From Saprolegnia diclina VS20 (taxonomy: Eukaryota; Oomycota; Saprolegniomycetes; Saprolegniales; Saprolegniaceae): a stretch of 30,023 nucleotides of DNA. The stretch is from the NCBI RefSeq assembly GCF_000281045.1, contig NW_008246156.1, positions 176,461 to 206,483 on the forward strand. Reading direction: 5' to 3'. Below the pieces are notes generated by a model. It was not told the DNA's origin, ran no database searches, and saw only the letters and a list, made by a program, of their open reading frames with translations. The position numbers and the translations under genes are program-made. Position 1 is the stretch's first letter. Each line of letters starts with the position of its first letter. Positions 8,406 through 17,098 of this stretch are shown in pieces.

Positions 8406-11400
8406 TCAGTATCCTGCGCGGACTGGCGCAAGAAACACCGACTCGTGCAGCCGCGTCCACTGGGTCGCCATGGCGTCGGGCAAAGGCGGCGCGCTCTTGG
8501 TATCCAGGATCGTCGCCATCGATCGCTACGCAGATGGCATGCATGAAAAGCGATGCGACAAGCGATGTGACGTACATGCTGCATGATGTAGTGGGCGCCA
8601 AGTGCGTTGACGGCCTTGGTCGAAACGAGGAACCGCTCAAAGCCCGACTCGTCCTGGTCCAGCGATAGCATCGTCTTCAAGATACAAAGTCACACCATAC
8701 CCTTTTCCAGAGCTTCGTACCGGCTGGCGATCCGACGCGGCAATCGCAGTCGACACAAAGTGCAGCGTGTCCTCGGGGCAGTGACTGTACATGGGATACG
8801 GTCTTTCTTTTTGCACAAGTCCGTCGTACCTCATCAGAGTGATGACATTGGCCGTGAACTGACTCGTCGAGGCCGTGAACGCTTGGACATGGGCTTCAAC
8901 CACTTGTTTCTCAGAGGTCGAACAGTCGGAGAGCGAGTGCAGCTCTGTCAGCGAGCAAAAGTCATTCAGGGTGCAGCAAGCCAGCAACGAGAAGTGCGTA
9001 CCCAGCACGACCCAGATCTAGTACAGAGGCCTGTGGCTACATGTTTGGGCGATAATCTATCGCTATATACCTTGGTGAAGACGGTCTGGTGCTCTGCGAG
9101 TTTGTAGGCGTACATCTGCGCTAACCCGTCGTCTGCAACGCAACACGTTAGCTATCGGAAAAAGAGCTGCGAACAACCAACATACCCAGAAAGATGGCAA
9201 GCGGCGCTACACAAAGCCCCGTGCTGGTATCCAATACGAGGCCCAACGGGCTGTCGAGGGGTCGGGGAACCAATTGTCTGCCTTGGGCCGAGACGTGCTC
9301 CTATCCAAGCCTCAGTCATTGCTTCGACATGGCGTTGTACTCGGTATGGAAAATCCTCGGCGCACAGGAGCACAATCGGCTGTTCGCGCACGGGCGACCC
9401 GCAGCGCTCACGTTCGTTCTTCTCGGGTGTGAAATCGTTTGAGATTTCCTACACTTGTTTGACGAAAAACTGCGGGTTTATGGAGAGAATTTACCGGGGA
9501 AGGCGCCACAAGCTGCAGCATCGAGTGTAGCGTCGACATGTGGGACTTTCGGAGCGTCTTTTGGTATACTTCGCTGGAGAGGCAAGCTTCCAAGAGCATG
9601 ACCCCGCCCGAGACGCCGTGCTCTTGCAAAACGTGCCACAAAAGCCTACGGCAGAGTCGATTTCAATTCCCAATAGCATTTCTCGTACCGGAGGGTGTGC
9701 AGGTAAATCAACTCGCCAAGGTTGTGACACCGCTCCATGATGTCGGGGCTTCGGCGCGCTCCAAGAACGTCCACCTTGGCCAATTCCTATGGTAGTTATA
9801 AATTATAGACGCAGTTTTGAAGCACAGGCCCGCCTGTTGCTGGGTGAGAACCATCGCCTCGAGCGTGGACAAGGCGAGGTGCTCCAAGGCCGACTTGGTC
9901 TTTGTTTCTTGGTACCGAAACTGACCGCACTTGACAAGCTTCCAGATGACGGGTCGAGCCGCGTGCAGCACAAACGTTTGGAGCGATGTGAGCAGTTCTT
10001 CGCTGCTCGACGGTGAGGAATCATCACTGACGCCTTGTTCGTCATCGCCCAAGTTCACGAGGCCGATCGTTGTCTCATGCTCGTCCTGCAGCTTGTACGC
10101 GATGGCTTTGCTGCTCTTCGGACGCTTCGCCGCTCGGGAGTAATCACCGCGGTCGTCTGTCTGCGATCGTTTCAACGTGCTGGCAATGTGCTCGTCCGTT
10201 GCGCTTATCGTCGGCGCATCCAGCTCTTCTGTGAACTCGTGTGCGTCCTACAAGTCCTCATCAGCATCAAAGCCCATGGACGTGAAGTTCGTACGGAAAA
10301 GAGTCGTTCGTTGAAGTAACATGGCACCTTGGACCAGACCATGGGCAATTCCATGGCAACGATGGTCGGGCAAATGATGACATCAGTTGGCGTCATGGCT
10401 TGATGCAGCATCGCCCTTGCTTGGAGGGCCTCTGACGGAACCATCAAAGTCGCTTTGAGGCGTGGCACTTCCAGTTGCTGGACGACCACCGTGTCGGACT
10501 TGGTCGCCGAGGCTTCCGGCGCAATATCGCACCAATGATTCTTCAAGTGCGCTGGCCATGCATCTTCGACGAATACGATCTTATACATAGCCGTAAAAGA
10601 CAGGATAGTAGCGTACCAAAGAGGCTTGGCGGGTGGGCAGACACGTGGAACTGATCGCAGTCAAGAATGGCCTTGCGATAGTGCGCATCGGCTCTGCTTG
10701 CCGCGGGTGCCGAGCCAATGATGCTATACATGGCCAGCGGATCGTCGGCCGACTGAAATCGTAGAGCGTCGTCATCCTCGGAAGCACCGTCGGGCCCTCC
10801 TGGTGCTACATCAAGGCCGTCGACAGCGGGATTTGGTCGTCGCTCGACCGGGACCGTATGCAGCGCGTCGACCATAGCATTGAGGCTTTGGGGCACCATG
10901 TCCAGGAGGCACGGAATCGATAGCTTGGAGTTGGACATGCGAGAGGTGTAGATGTTGCGGATGATCTCGAGCGGATACGCTTCCTCGCACAATATGGCGT
11001 TGTCCGATGCAAGCGCAAGCGGTTCGTCCAAGCTGCAGATCTCAATGACGTCGTCGTCGTCATTGGACTCTACAAGCTACACCATGAGGCCACGCGCTAG
11101 AGAGAAGCTGGTACGCGGAAAGGCGTCGAGCTCGGAGGTCGAAGGCGTGGTGCAGACGACGTGCTGCGAGGTATCGACCAAGGCGCTCCAGCAGCACGCA
11201 TCCTCATGCCACGCGCTAACGTCGTGGAAATACATTAGCCCGACCTTTCACATGAAGTAGCGTGGTACAAGTCAATGTCGCCAAGACCATTTGCGACTGC
11301 ATAGGCCAGGATGTCGCCGTCTCTTGATGGTGTGCATGGTTTGGCGCCGTCCATGGGGGAAGCCCATCGTAATTCGATCTCTTCGAGGGGGTCTTCATCA

Positions 11401-11774
11401 TCTTGTGCTTCTAGAGTCCAATATGCATCGCTTCTCGGTCTGAATCTCGCAATACCGCTTCCGTCAAGCTCTTCGTTGCCACTGCGCTGGAGTGGTATGC
11501 ACAGGGCCTCAACAGGCCGCTGCATCGTGTCTTCATGCGTTGGGAAGCGCTGATCCGTCGTCTCGAAGAGCCATGGAGCTCTCGTAGAGCTCGCCGGACG
11601 GTCAGCGACAAGCGCTCGCCACAGTTCGTCCAAGGCTGCGTGATGATCGTCTTCCTTGCTGGTGTAGTCGACGTCGAACGGCGTCTCTTCCCGGAGCTTC
11701 ATGCTCTCGATCGTCGCCAAGCGCTTCTTCCGCGCAGCTAGCGCTTCCTCTTCGTACCCTTCAAGAAGCATCAT
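8406..11774 (-). CDS. 13-exon gene, about 920 aa; possible SHOC1/ZIP2-like XPF-fold meiotic protein
   Basis: Separate minus-strand frames join by GT..AG introns of 40-67 nt with consistent phase. Exons: 11774-11269, 11215-11115, 11069-10645, 10579-10295, 10247-9852, 9786-9689, 9645-9495, 9448-9341, 9300-9186, 9132-9071, 9017-8721, 8674-8576 and 8525-8406 (TGA). They sum to 2763 nt. The least certain junctions are introns 3 (AAG acceptor), 5 (GTTCTC donor) and 11 (a CAG acceptor at 8654 is an in-frame alternative). The N-terminal two thirds are acidic and low in recognisable motifs, with a basic patch AAKRPKSSK. Residues about 655-850 (QPIVLLCAEDFPYR, then LGLVLDTSTGLCVAPLAIFL, then a helix and FTKIWVVLGTHFS) follow the strand order of inactive XPF/ERCC4 nuclease folds. 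After that, VNALGAHYIMQHRSMATILD resembles a helix-hairpin-helix. This XPF-HhH order is that of SHOC1/ZIP2; the gene structure is firmer than the family name. Confidence 0.6.
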
Positions 11775-11929
11775 GTTAGCTTCTTCCTCGGCTCCATGAG
11801 ACGCAGGGGGAGCTACGCCGGAAGGCTGCGCGGTCCGTCGGGAAGAACATGCTGCTCCCGCTGGGATCTTGTCTTGTGATTACAATGGCCTATCAGCGCG
11901 CTTCTCGCCTTAAAATGCCCAAAATGCAG

Positions 11930-12203
11930 CCAATCCTGCCTCCCATTCGACTTATTTTAACCAATCCAATTGATCTAAACTCAGATCTTTCATTTTGTCC
12001 TATCCTGTCGCAGCGTTCCCAAATTCAACAAGGGGTCCAATCAAATGCCATTACCAGCTCCATTTCAGCCAATGCGTGCACACCCCTCAAGATGGACATC
12101 GCGTCATGCGAAAAAAGGAGTCTGGCCAATCCAAGGGCTGGAACGACAGATTTAATGAAAATAGCCAATCGTATCGCGTGTAGAAGCATCCTTTTTGTCC
12201 AAT
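11930..12203 (+). promoter_or_regulatory. Array of eight same-orientation CCAAT boxes
   Basis: CCAAT starts at 11930, 11961, 11966, 12037, 12069, 12126, 12165 and 12199, all on the plus strand, in the 475-bp spacer between the divergent 13-exon gene (start 11774) and the TIM-barrel gene (start 12249). Chance predicts well under one in this length. CCAAT is the known NF-Y/HAP core. The common orientation points towards 12249, with the last copy 46 bp before the ATG, but a bidirectional role is possible. No other gene was seen in this spacer. Confidence 0.6.
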
Positions 12204-12248
12204 GCAACGCCCACTTGCACATATCGTGATCTTCGCCATCCCAACCGC

Positions 12249-13127
12249 ATGAAGCTGGACGTCTTCCGCCACCTCTGGGGCATCAACCCCTCCAAGGATG
12301 TCAAGACGAACCTTCGCGTTGTTCAAGTGCTCAAGGAGCTCGGCTACTCAGGGGTCGAGGCCAGCCTTAGCGCGATCCAGGCGCACGGCGGCCCCGCTTT
12401 TCTCGACGAGCTGGCAGCGCACGACATGAAGCTCATCGTTGGCATCTACTCGGGCTGGACGGACTACGAGCCGGCTGCATGGGAGGACAAGAGCGTCAAG
12501 GCGCACCTCCAGCAGTTTGAGGACGAGATCAAACAAGCCCATGCGCTCAGCCTCCGCCCAGTCCTCCTTAACGCCCACGCCGGCGCAGACCACTGGAACG
12601 ACGCCACGTGCCACGAGTTCTTTACGGCCGCGCGGAGCATTGCTCATGACATTCCGATCGCGCACGAGACGCACCGCGGTCGTATTCTCTGGAACCCGTG
12701 GCGCACGCTCGATATGCTGCGCGCGTACCCGGAGCTGCGGCTCACCATGGACTTTTCGCACTGGGTCCTCGGGGCCGAGCGCCTCCTCGACTCGCGCTGG
12801 GACGCTGCGTGGCTCGAGACCGTCTTGCCACACGTCGCCCACATCCACGGGCGTATTGGGTCGGACGAAGCGCCGCAGGTGACGGACCCGACCGACCCAC
12901 ATGTCGCGGAGAGCGTCGAGCGCTTTGACCGACTCTTTGCGAATATCTGGACGTGCCAGGCCAAGGCCGGCATCCCCATCTCAACGTTTACACCCGAATA
13001 TGGGCCGTCGCCGTACACTCCCATGGCGCCGTTCACAGGGGCACCGCTGAGCAACGTCTGGGAGGTATGCAACCGCGAGACGAAGCGCCAGCAAGCTCGG
13101 TTCGAGGCGACGATGACAGCCTTGTAG
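12249..13127 (+). CDS. Xylose-isomerase-like TIM-barrel protein (sugar isomerase/epimerase superfamily)
   Basis: Intronless, 292 aa from ATG 12249. The open frame reaches an upstream ATG at 12195, but that would place the CCAAT box at 12199 inside the coding sequence, and MKLDVFRHLWG is the natural first strand of the barrel. Alternating strands and helices follow the AP-endonuclease-family-2/xylose-isomerase-like fold. The four expected metal ligands are visible in order: Glu140 (IAHETHRGR), Asp168 (TMDFSHW, with His171), His200 (HIHGRIGS) and Glu250 (TPEYGPSPY). Lengths near 290 aa are usual for this superfamily. It should be a divalent-metal-dependent isomerase or epimerase of a sugar or related polyol; the substrate cannot be told. 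No targeting signal is visible, so cytosol is likely. It converges with the FHA gene, 91 bp apart. Confidence 0.8.
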   Translation: MKLDVFRHLWGINPSKDVKTNLRVVQVLKELGYSGVEASLSAIQAHGGPAFLDELAAHDMKLIVGIYSGWTDYEPAAWEDKSVKAHLQQFEDEIKQAHALSLRPVLLNAHAGADHWNDATCHEFFTAARSIAHDIPIAHETHRGRILWNPWRTLDMLRAYPELRLTMDFSHWVLGAERLLDSRWDAAWLETVLPHVAHIHGRIGSDEAPQVTDPTDPHVAESVERFDRLFANIWTCQAKAGIPISTFTPEYGPSPYTPMAPFTGAPLSNVWEVCNRETKRQQARFEATMTAL

Positions 13128-13218
13128 CCCACCGTATTGTCAAAAGTTCTACGATGAGTACGCTGCTCGTACAGTGGGGTACCAAGTGCCTGAGGATTAA
13201 AATATACAACGTTTGCAC

Positions 13219-14208
13219 CTACGGTGCCGGCTCGGCAGGCGTCGCAGCGACCGTCGGTGTCGGCGGCTCTTGCGTCGCGACCTTTTGCTTCTTCTTGCCT
13301 TCAGCAGACGCAGTGCCTTGGCGCTTCTTGGGCTCGTCTGCCCCTTCCGGCCGAATGTGGATGTAGCGCAGCTCTATGGCCATGGTTGGAGTCCACCGGA
13401 CGACATGGCAGCCTGTACAGTACCTCCGGCGGGTGAAACGCTCACACGCTTGAAGCACGAGTTGGGGCACTCAAAGTAGGACCTACGCTTCGTTAGCCAC
13501 GGCTGCAAGAGAAATGGCTACGTACTTGACAAGCGTCGTCAAGTTTTGCCGTCCGCCGACCTCGTAATCTATGTCCTTGAAGCTACAGGATATGGTATCG
13601 TCCGCAAGAATTCAGTAGCTTAGATAGGTACCAGTTGTAGACGGCGTCGACCGCTTCATCAACGCTCAAACCCGCCGTCTTGGACGGGTTCGCCTTCTCA
13701 AAGGCCTATGCTTGCAACGATAGCATCAATGGCACTTCACCGACGTACCTTCTGAATGAGCTTGAGACCTGACATGATTGTCGTCGAGGGCTTGACCGCG
13801 GGCAAAAAGTAGATGCGAGCGCCACCAATGCGCAATGGCATCTTGGGCGTGAGCACGACGACCTCCTTTTGCTCGATTCGCTTGCCTATGCTGGACGATG
13901 AAGTTTCGCCGAGATGCTCACGCTGTACCGCCAGCGTGCATGCCATTCTTTCCCAAGCACGTAAGCTCAAAGCAACTGCGCTCCGCGTTCCAGTCGATTG
14001 ACGCATGTTGGCGAGACACGGACATGAGGTCACCAAGGCCAATGCGCCCCGCGGCCTGGCCCGCCTGCGCGCCACGGCCAAACTCGACGGGCAGCTGCGT
14101 GATGAAGGCCTCGAACGACTGTTCCTCGTTGATCATACCCTGGAGCTTGGCGTAGGCCAACGGTGGGCGGGCCGCAAGGAAGTCCTTCTCGATCCGCTTC
14201 TCGTCCAT
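13219..14208 (-). CDS. FHA-domain protein, six exons, 258 aa
   Basis: Exons 14208-13929, 13885-13749, 13705-13632, 13582-13526, 13482-13448 and 13412-13219 join in phase through introns of 35-49 nt, most with GTACNN donors and TAG acceptors; coding length is 777 nt. FHA signatures cross the first junction: GRIGLGD (conserved Gly-Arg of the first loop, residues 54-60), SRQHASIDW with Ser65/Arg66/His68, KNGMHAGGK with Asn88/Gly89, and the closing strand LRIGGARIYFLPA. The domain thus spans about residues 40-125. FHA domains bind phosphothreonine peptides, so a nuclear signalling or transcription role, as in Fhl1-type proteins, is plausible. The middle is short and helical; the tail is Lys/Pro/Ala-rich (EPKKRQG to AATPAEPAP). 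An alternative upstream ATG at 14262 is in frame but adds residues unlike the family. The 35-nt fifth intron is the weakest junction. Confidence 0.72.
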
Positions 14209-14481
14209 CGTTAATTGGAATTTTACACAATATAGTGTCATCGTGTTGAAATAGTGTTGCATACGAAGTAGTCAAATAGTGTCAATCTCAGTGGCTTGCA
14301 AAGCTTGTGGCATCGCCTGCTCACCTCGAGAGGCGCAGTGCAACCACAATGCTGCATCGTATCGTCACGGCGCGCGCTTGATTCTATCGATACCTCAGAT
14401 ACCGATTTGCTTCAGAGCTTAATTTAGCCACCTGCAGCAACCGCACCGTCAACGTCAACCACATTGCGATTTTCGTGCAGC

Positions 14482-15536
14482 ATGCAACCATGGTCTTGCC
14501 TCGCCTTGGCGTGGGGTGCAGCCTCTCAATTCACAGGTCTTGTTATGGCCGAGGAGGTATTTAGCCTCAGTGGAAGCAGCTCGGGCTTTGGCAGTACGGT
14601 CCAACGCTCTGAGTCCATCCCGCTTCACAGAACTCTATAGGTGGTGTTGGCACAGCGACACCCGCAGCAACGACAACGCTCGCGCTGGGTACTATGAGAA
14701 AGCCTGAACGACTGTGGTCTCTGATCTTTTTGCACTGTAGGTACTACGCCACACTGTACGCTGAGGCTCACCTTCGTGCCACCATCGGTAGAAACTACAG
14801 CGTCCCTCCAAGGATCCTCACGTAAGCTGCTGCTCGTGGCTCATGTTATCATGGCTTGCTAGCAGCTGCCGACAATAGCACGACGCCAATGACCAATACG
14901 ACCTCCCGTACGAACGTCAGCACAGGAATGATCTGACGATGATCTCGGTAGCCTGGCCAACACGTGTACACAGCGCAGCGACTCGGAAGCTGACAAGCCC
15001 ATTGTAGCAACCGAGCTTCCAACCATCTCGATACCAACTACTCCTGCGACGTCCGCGCCGGGTTCCATGCATCCCTCGCCGGTCCCAGGCGCTACCCAGT
15101 TGACCGAGTTGCCATCACCGCTTCCAAGCACGACAAGTACAAACTGCAACAAGTCAGCGTCAGTCTTCATATTGCGTGCCTTGTAGACTGGACTCCCGCA
15201 CCCGCACCCATGGCACCGAGTCCCACGTCGCCACGTAAGCTCGGCATGTTCCACCTCCACAACACGGCCGCGTCTACCGTAGCGGCGGCGTTGGCGGTCA
15301 CGACGGTGCCCAAGACGACCCCGAGCCACGACCCACCGCTACCGATTGGCGCCATGATCGGCATCGCCGTCGGTGTCCTCTTCGGCACGGCCGGTGCGAT
15401 CGTTGCCGTGCGCTATGGCATCATGTACCTCGAGTACCGTCGGTACTTGGCGTCGAATGAGATGGACGAGCGACTGGAACCTTTGCTGGAGAGCGAGGAC
15501 CATGCCATTATGGTGTACAAGGTAGACACAACGTAA
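14482..15536 (+). CDS. Thr/Pro-rich single-pass membrane protein, seven exons with a 12-nt microexon
   Basis: Exons 14482-14593, 14641-14688, 14741-14821, 14863-14907, 14952-14963, 15008-15136 and 15187-15536 join in phase to 777 nt (258 aa). Introns are 41-52 nt with CTGA-type branch sites and TAG acceptors. The N-terminus MQPWSCLALAWGAASQ could be a short signal peptide. Residues about 40-190 are mucin-like, rich in Thr, Pro and Ser (for example TELPTISIPTTPATSAPGS), with N-glycosylation sequons NST, NTT and NWT. A single hydrophobic helix, IGAMIGIAVGVLFGTAGAIVAV, covers about residues 196-217 and is followed by a 40-residue acidic cytosolic tail ending LEPLLESEDHAIMVYKVDTT. This is a type I cell-surface layout. 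No domain is recognised, and an extra upstream exon cannot be excluded. It converges with RPS3A, 126 bp apart. Confidence 0.6.
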
Positions 15537-15662
15537 ATGGTACAAGTGATATAGCCTATCTGAATATCGCGTTTGGCTGTTGAGTTGTCTTCCATTAATT
15601 TGCCTTTAAGAAGACTACATCGTCGGAGATTTCGCTCGGTAGACGTGGTTGGTAGAGGTCGC

Positions 15663-16529
15663 TTACAAGCGGCCACCCGTGCCGGCCATCGACTGGACGA
15701 GGAGGTCCTCGTCGCGGACGACCTTGGCGCCCTTCTCCTCGGCACCTTCCTCATGGAGTTCCATAAGCTTGGTGACGTCGAACTTGGGCTTCTTCAAGAC
15801 CTTCATCTTGCGGACGAAGCAGTTCTGGAGCGGGAAGATGCCCTGGCACGCCTTCTCGACTTCCTTGCCGATGATCTCGGGGATGAACTTGAGGTAGAGG
15901 TCCTTCAAGTCGCACTTGCTGGCCTGCTCCGTCATGATCGTCGTCATCTTCTTGCGGATGGCGCGGATCTGGGCGGTCTGGGCGTAGCACGTCTTCTTGA
16001 TCTGGTTGGGGCGCTTCTTGGTGAACGCGATGCAGAAGAGGCGGATGGTGTAGCCATCGGTCGTCTTGACATCGACGAACGCCTCGATGAGCGTCTGCCA
16101 CTTCTTGATGAGCGAGCAGATTTTGTCGCGCGTGAAGTCCATGCCGTGGAAGCCCGTGACCACTTGCGTGCCCTGGACGTCCTCGCAGCAGAGACGGATC
16201 TTGCGGAAGCTCTGGTCCTCGTCCTTGTTGAGGTCCGCGAGGCAGACTTCAAAGACGCGGCCCTTGAGGCCCTCCGAGGCGATCTTCGTGCCCGACGTGC
16301 GGTTCACGAGCGTCTTGCCGATCGTGCGCTGCTGGAAGATGCCCGGGACGCGGATGTCGTACCAGTCCTTGCGGGTGAAGGGGTCGACGGCCTTCTTCTT
16401 GCCACCCTTCTTACCCTTGGTCAATCTCTTGTTCTTGCCTACTCATGCGCATGAGCTCGTCATCCTCATGGAGGCGCCGTCGTCCTCGGCCGAGGATCGA
16501 CGCTGCTTGTTGTACTTACCCACAGCCAT
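15663..16529 (-). CDS. RPS3A: 40S ribosomal protein S3a (eS1)
   Basis: Two exons: 16529-16520 (ATGGCTGTGG) and 16438-15663, joined across an 81-nt intron (GTAAGT donor, TAG acceptor). The product is 261 aa and starts [20 protein letters not shown], the conserved eS1 N-terminus. Downstream, [47 protein letters not shown] and [18 protein letters not shown] are standard eS1 blocks, and the length is usual. It is a structural protein of the small ribosomal subunit near the mRNA exit region, acting in cytosolic translation. The 10-nt first coding exon matches the habit of ribosomal protein genes of having an intron right after the start. The intron seems too short to host a snoRNA, and I saw no box C/D pattern. 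Confidence 0.97.
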
Positions 16530-16954
16530 GATGCGATATGATTCAAACTTTCAAAGGCGAAATGAACACGCGACCCGATGGTTGGTCCAAAACCCCCTTA
16601 TTCATCACTGGTTCTCACGCTGGGTTCATACCTCCCAGGTGTTCATTGCAGAGAGGGAAAGCGATGAAATTCGCTTTATTATTATGCACCCTCTGACGTG
16701 CCCACTGCATACAAACCCAAGACAATACCGTATTCTAGACACGTGTGAAACAACCTATTTTATTACAACGCGCACCTGCCCACCTTTGGGCACGGCCAAT
16801 CAAAAACACTGGTGGTGTACGGATAAAATGGCGGCCAAGCCGGATAAACGCAATAGGATGATGATGGCCGCGGTGCGGCGCCGGCCACGGTGCCCAGCGA
16901 GAGGAGACCCTGGCGACGACGTCGACATGGCGGCTGTTGCCGCAACCACAAGCC
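16530..16954. other. Upstream region of RPS3A
   Basis: About 425 bp, AT-richer than its surroundings (for example GCTTTATTATTATGCACCC near 16674). One CCAAT is at 16796-16800 and a TATCCGG half-element (minus strand) near 16841. Probably the RPS3A promoter, possibly shared with the plus-strand candidate exon at 16955. Confidence 0.4.
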
Positions 16955-17098
16955 ATGGATTCAATGCGCAAGGCCATAAGCGCTGCCAACATCCAGCAAG
17001 CGAGAGGCAACGACGCAGTAGATGCGCCGGAGGTGACGGCGATCAAGATGCGCAACATGCATCGCGCGCATGAACAGCGCTGTCTGGCGACTTGGTAG
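16955..17098 (+). CDS. Candidate first exon of an unresolved gene
   Basis: A 47-codon frame begins MDSMRKAISAANIQQARGND and continues through VTAIKMRNMHRAHEQRC. Its composition is helical and protein-like. A possible donor GTAGCT at 17095 would end the exon in phase 2 just before the TAG. Downstream there are protein-like pieces in different frames (MLKEMRDASWLWPIETSRIA near 17190, a Glu/Arg-rich piece near 17295 and IQLDVYVHEFD near 17548), but I could not join them with a single phase-consistent set of introns. It may be a real multi-exon gene divergent from RPS3A. No family recognised. Confidence 0.3.
   Translation: MDSMRKAISAANIQQARGNDAVDAPEVTAIKMRNMHRAHEQRCLATW

Noticed and set aside
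8637-11774. Separate small minus-strand genes or a pseudogene with in-frame TAG codons and frameshifts
   Set aside because: Each stop or shift coincides with a GT..TAG intron of about 40-65 nt, and removing these gives one continuous, phase-consistent reading.
15573-16454. 293-codon plus-strand ORF opposite RPS3A
   Set aside because: Leu/Asp/Ala-rich mirror of the highly conserved ribosomal protein frame.
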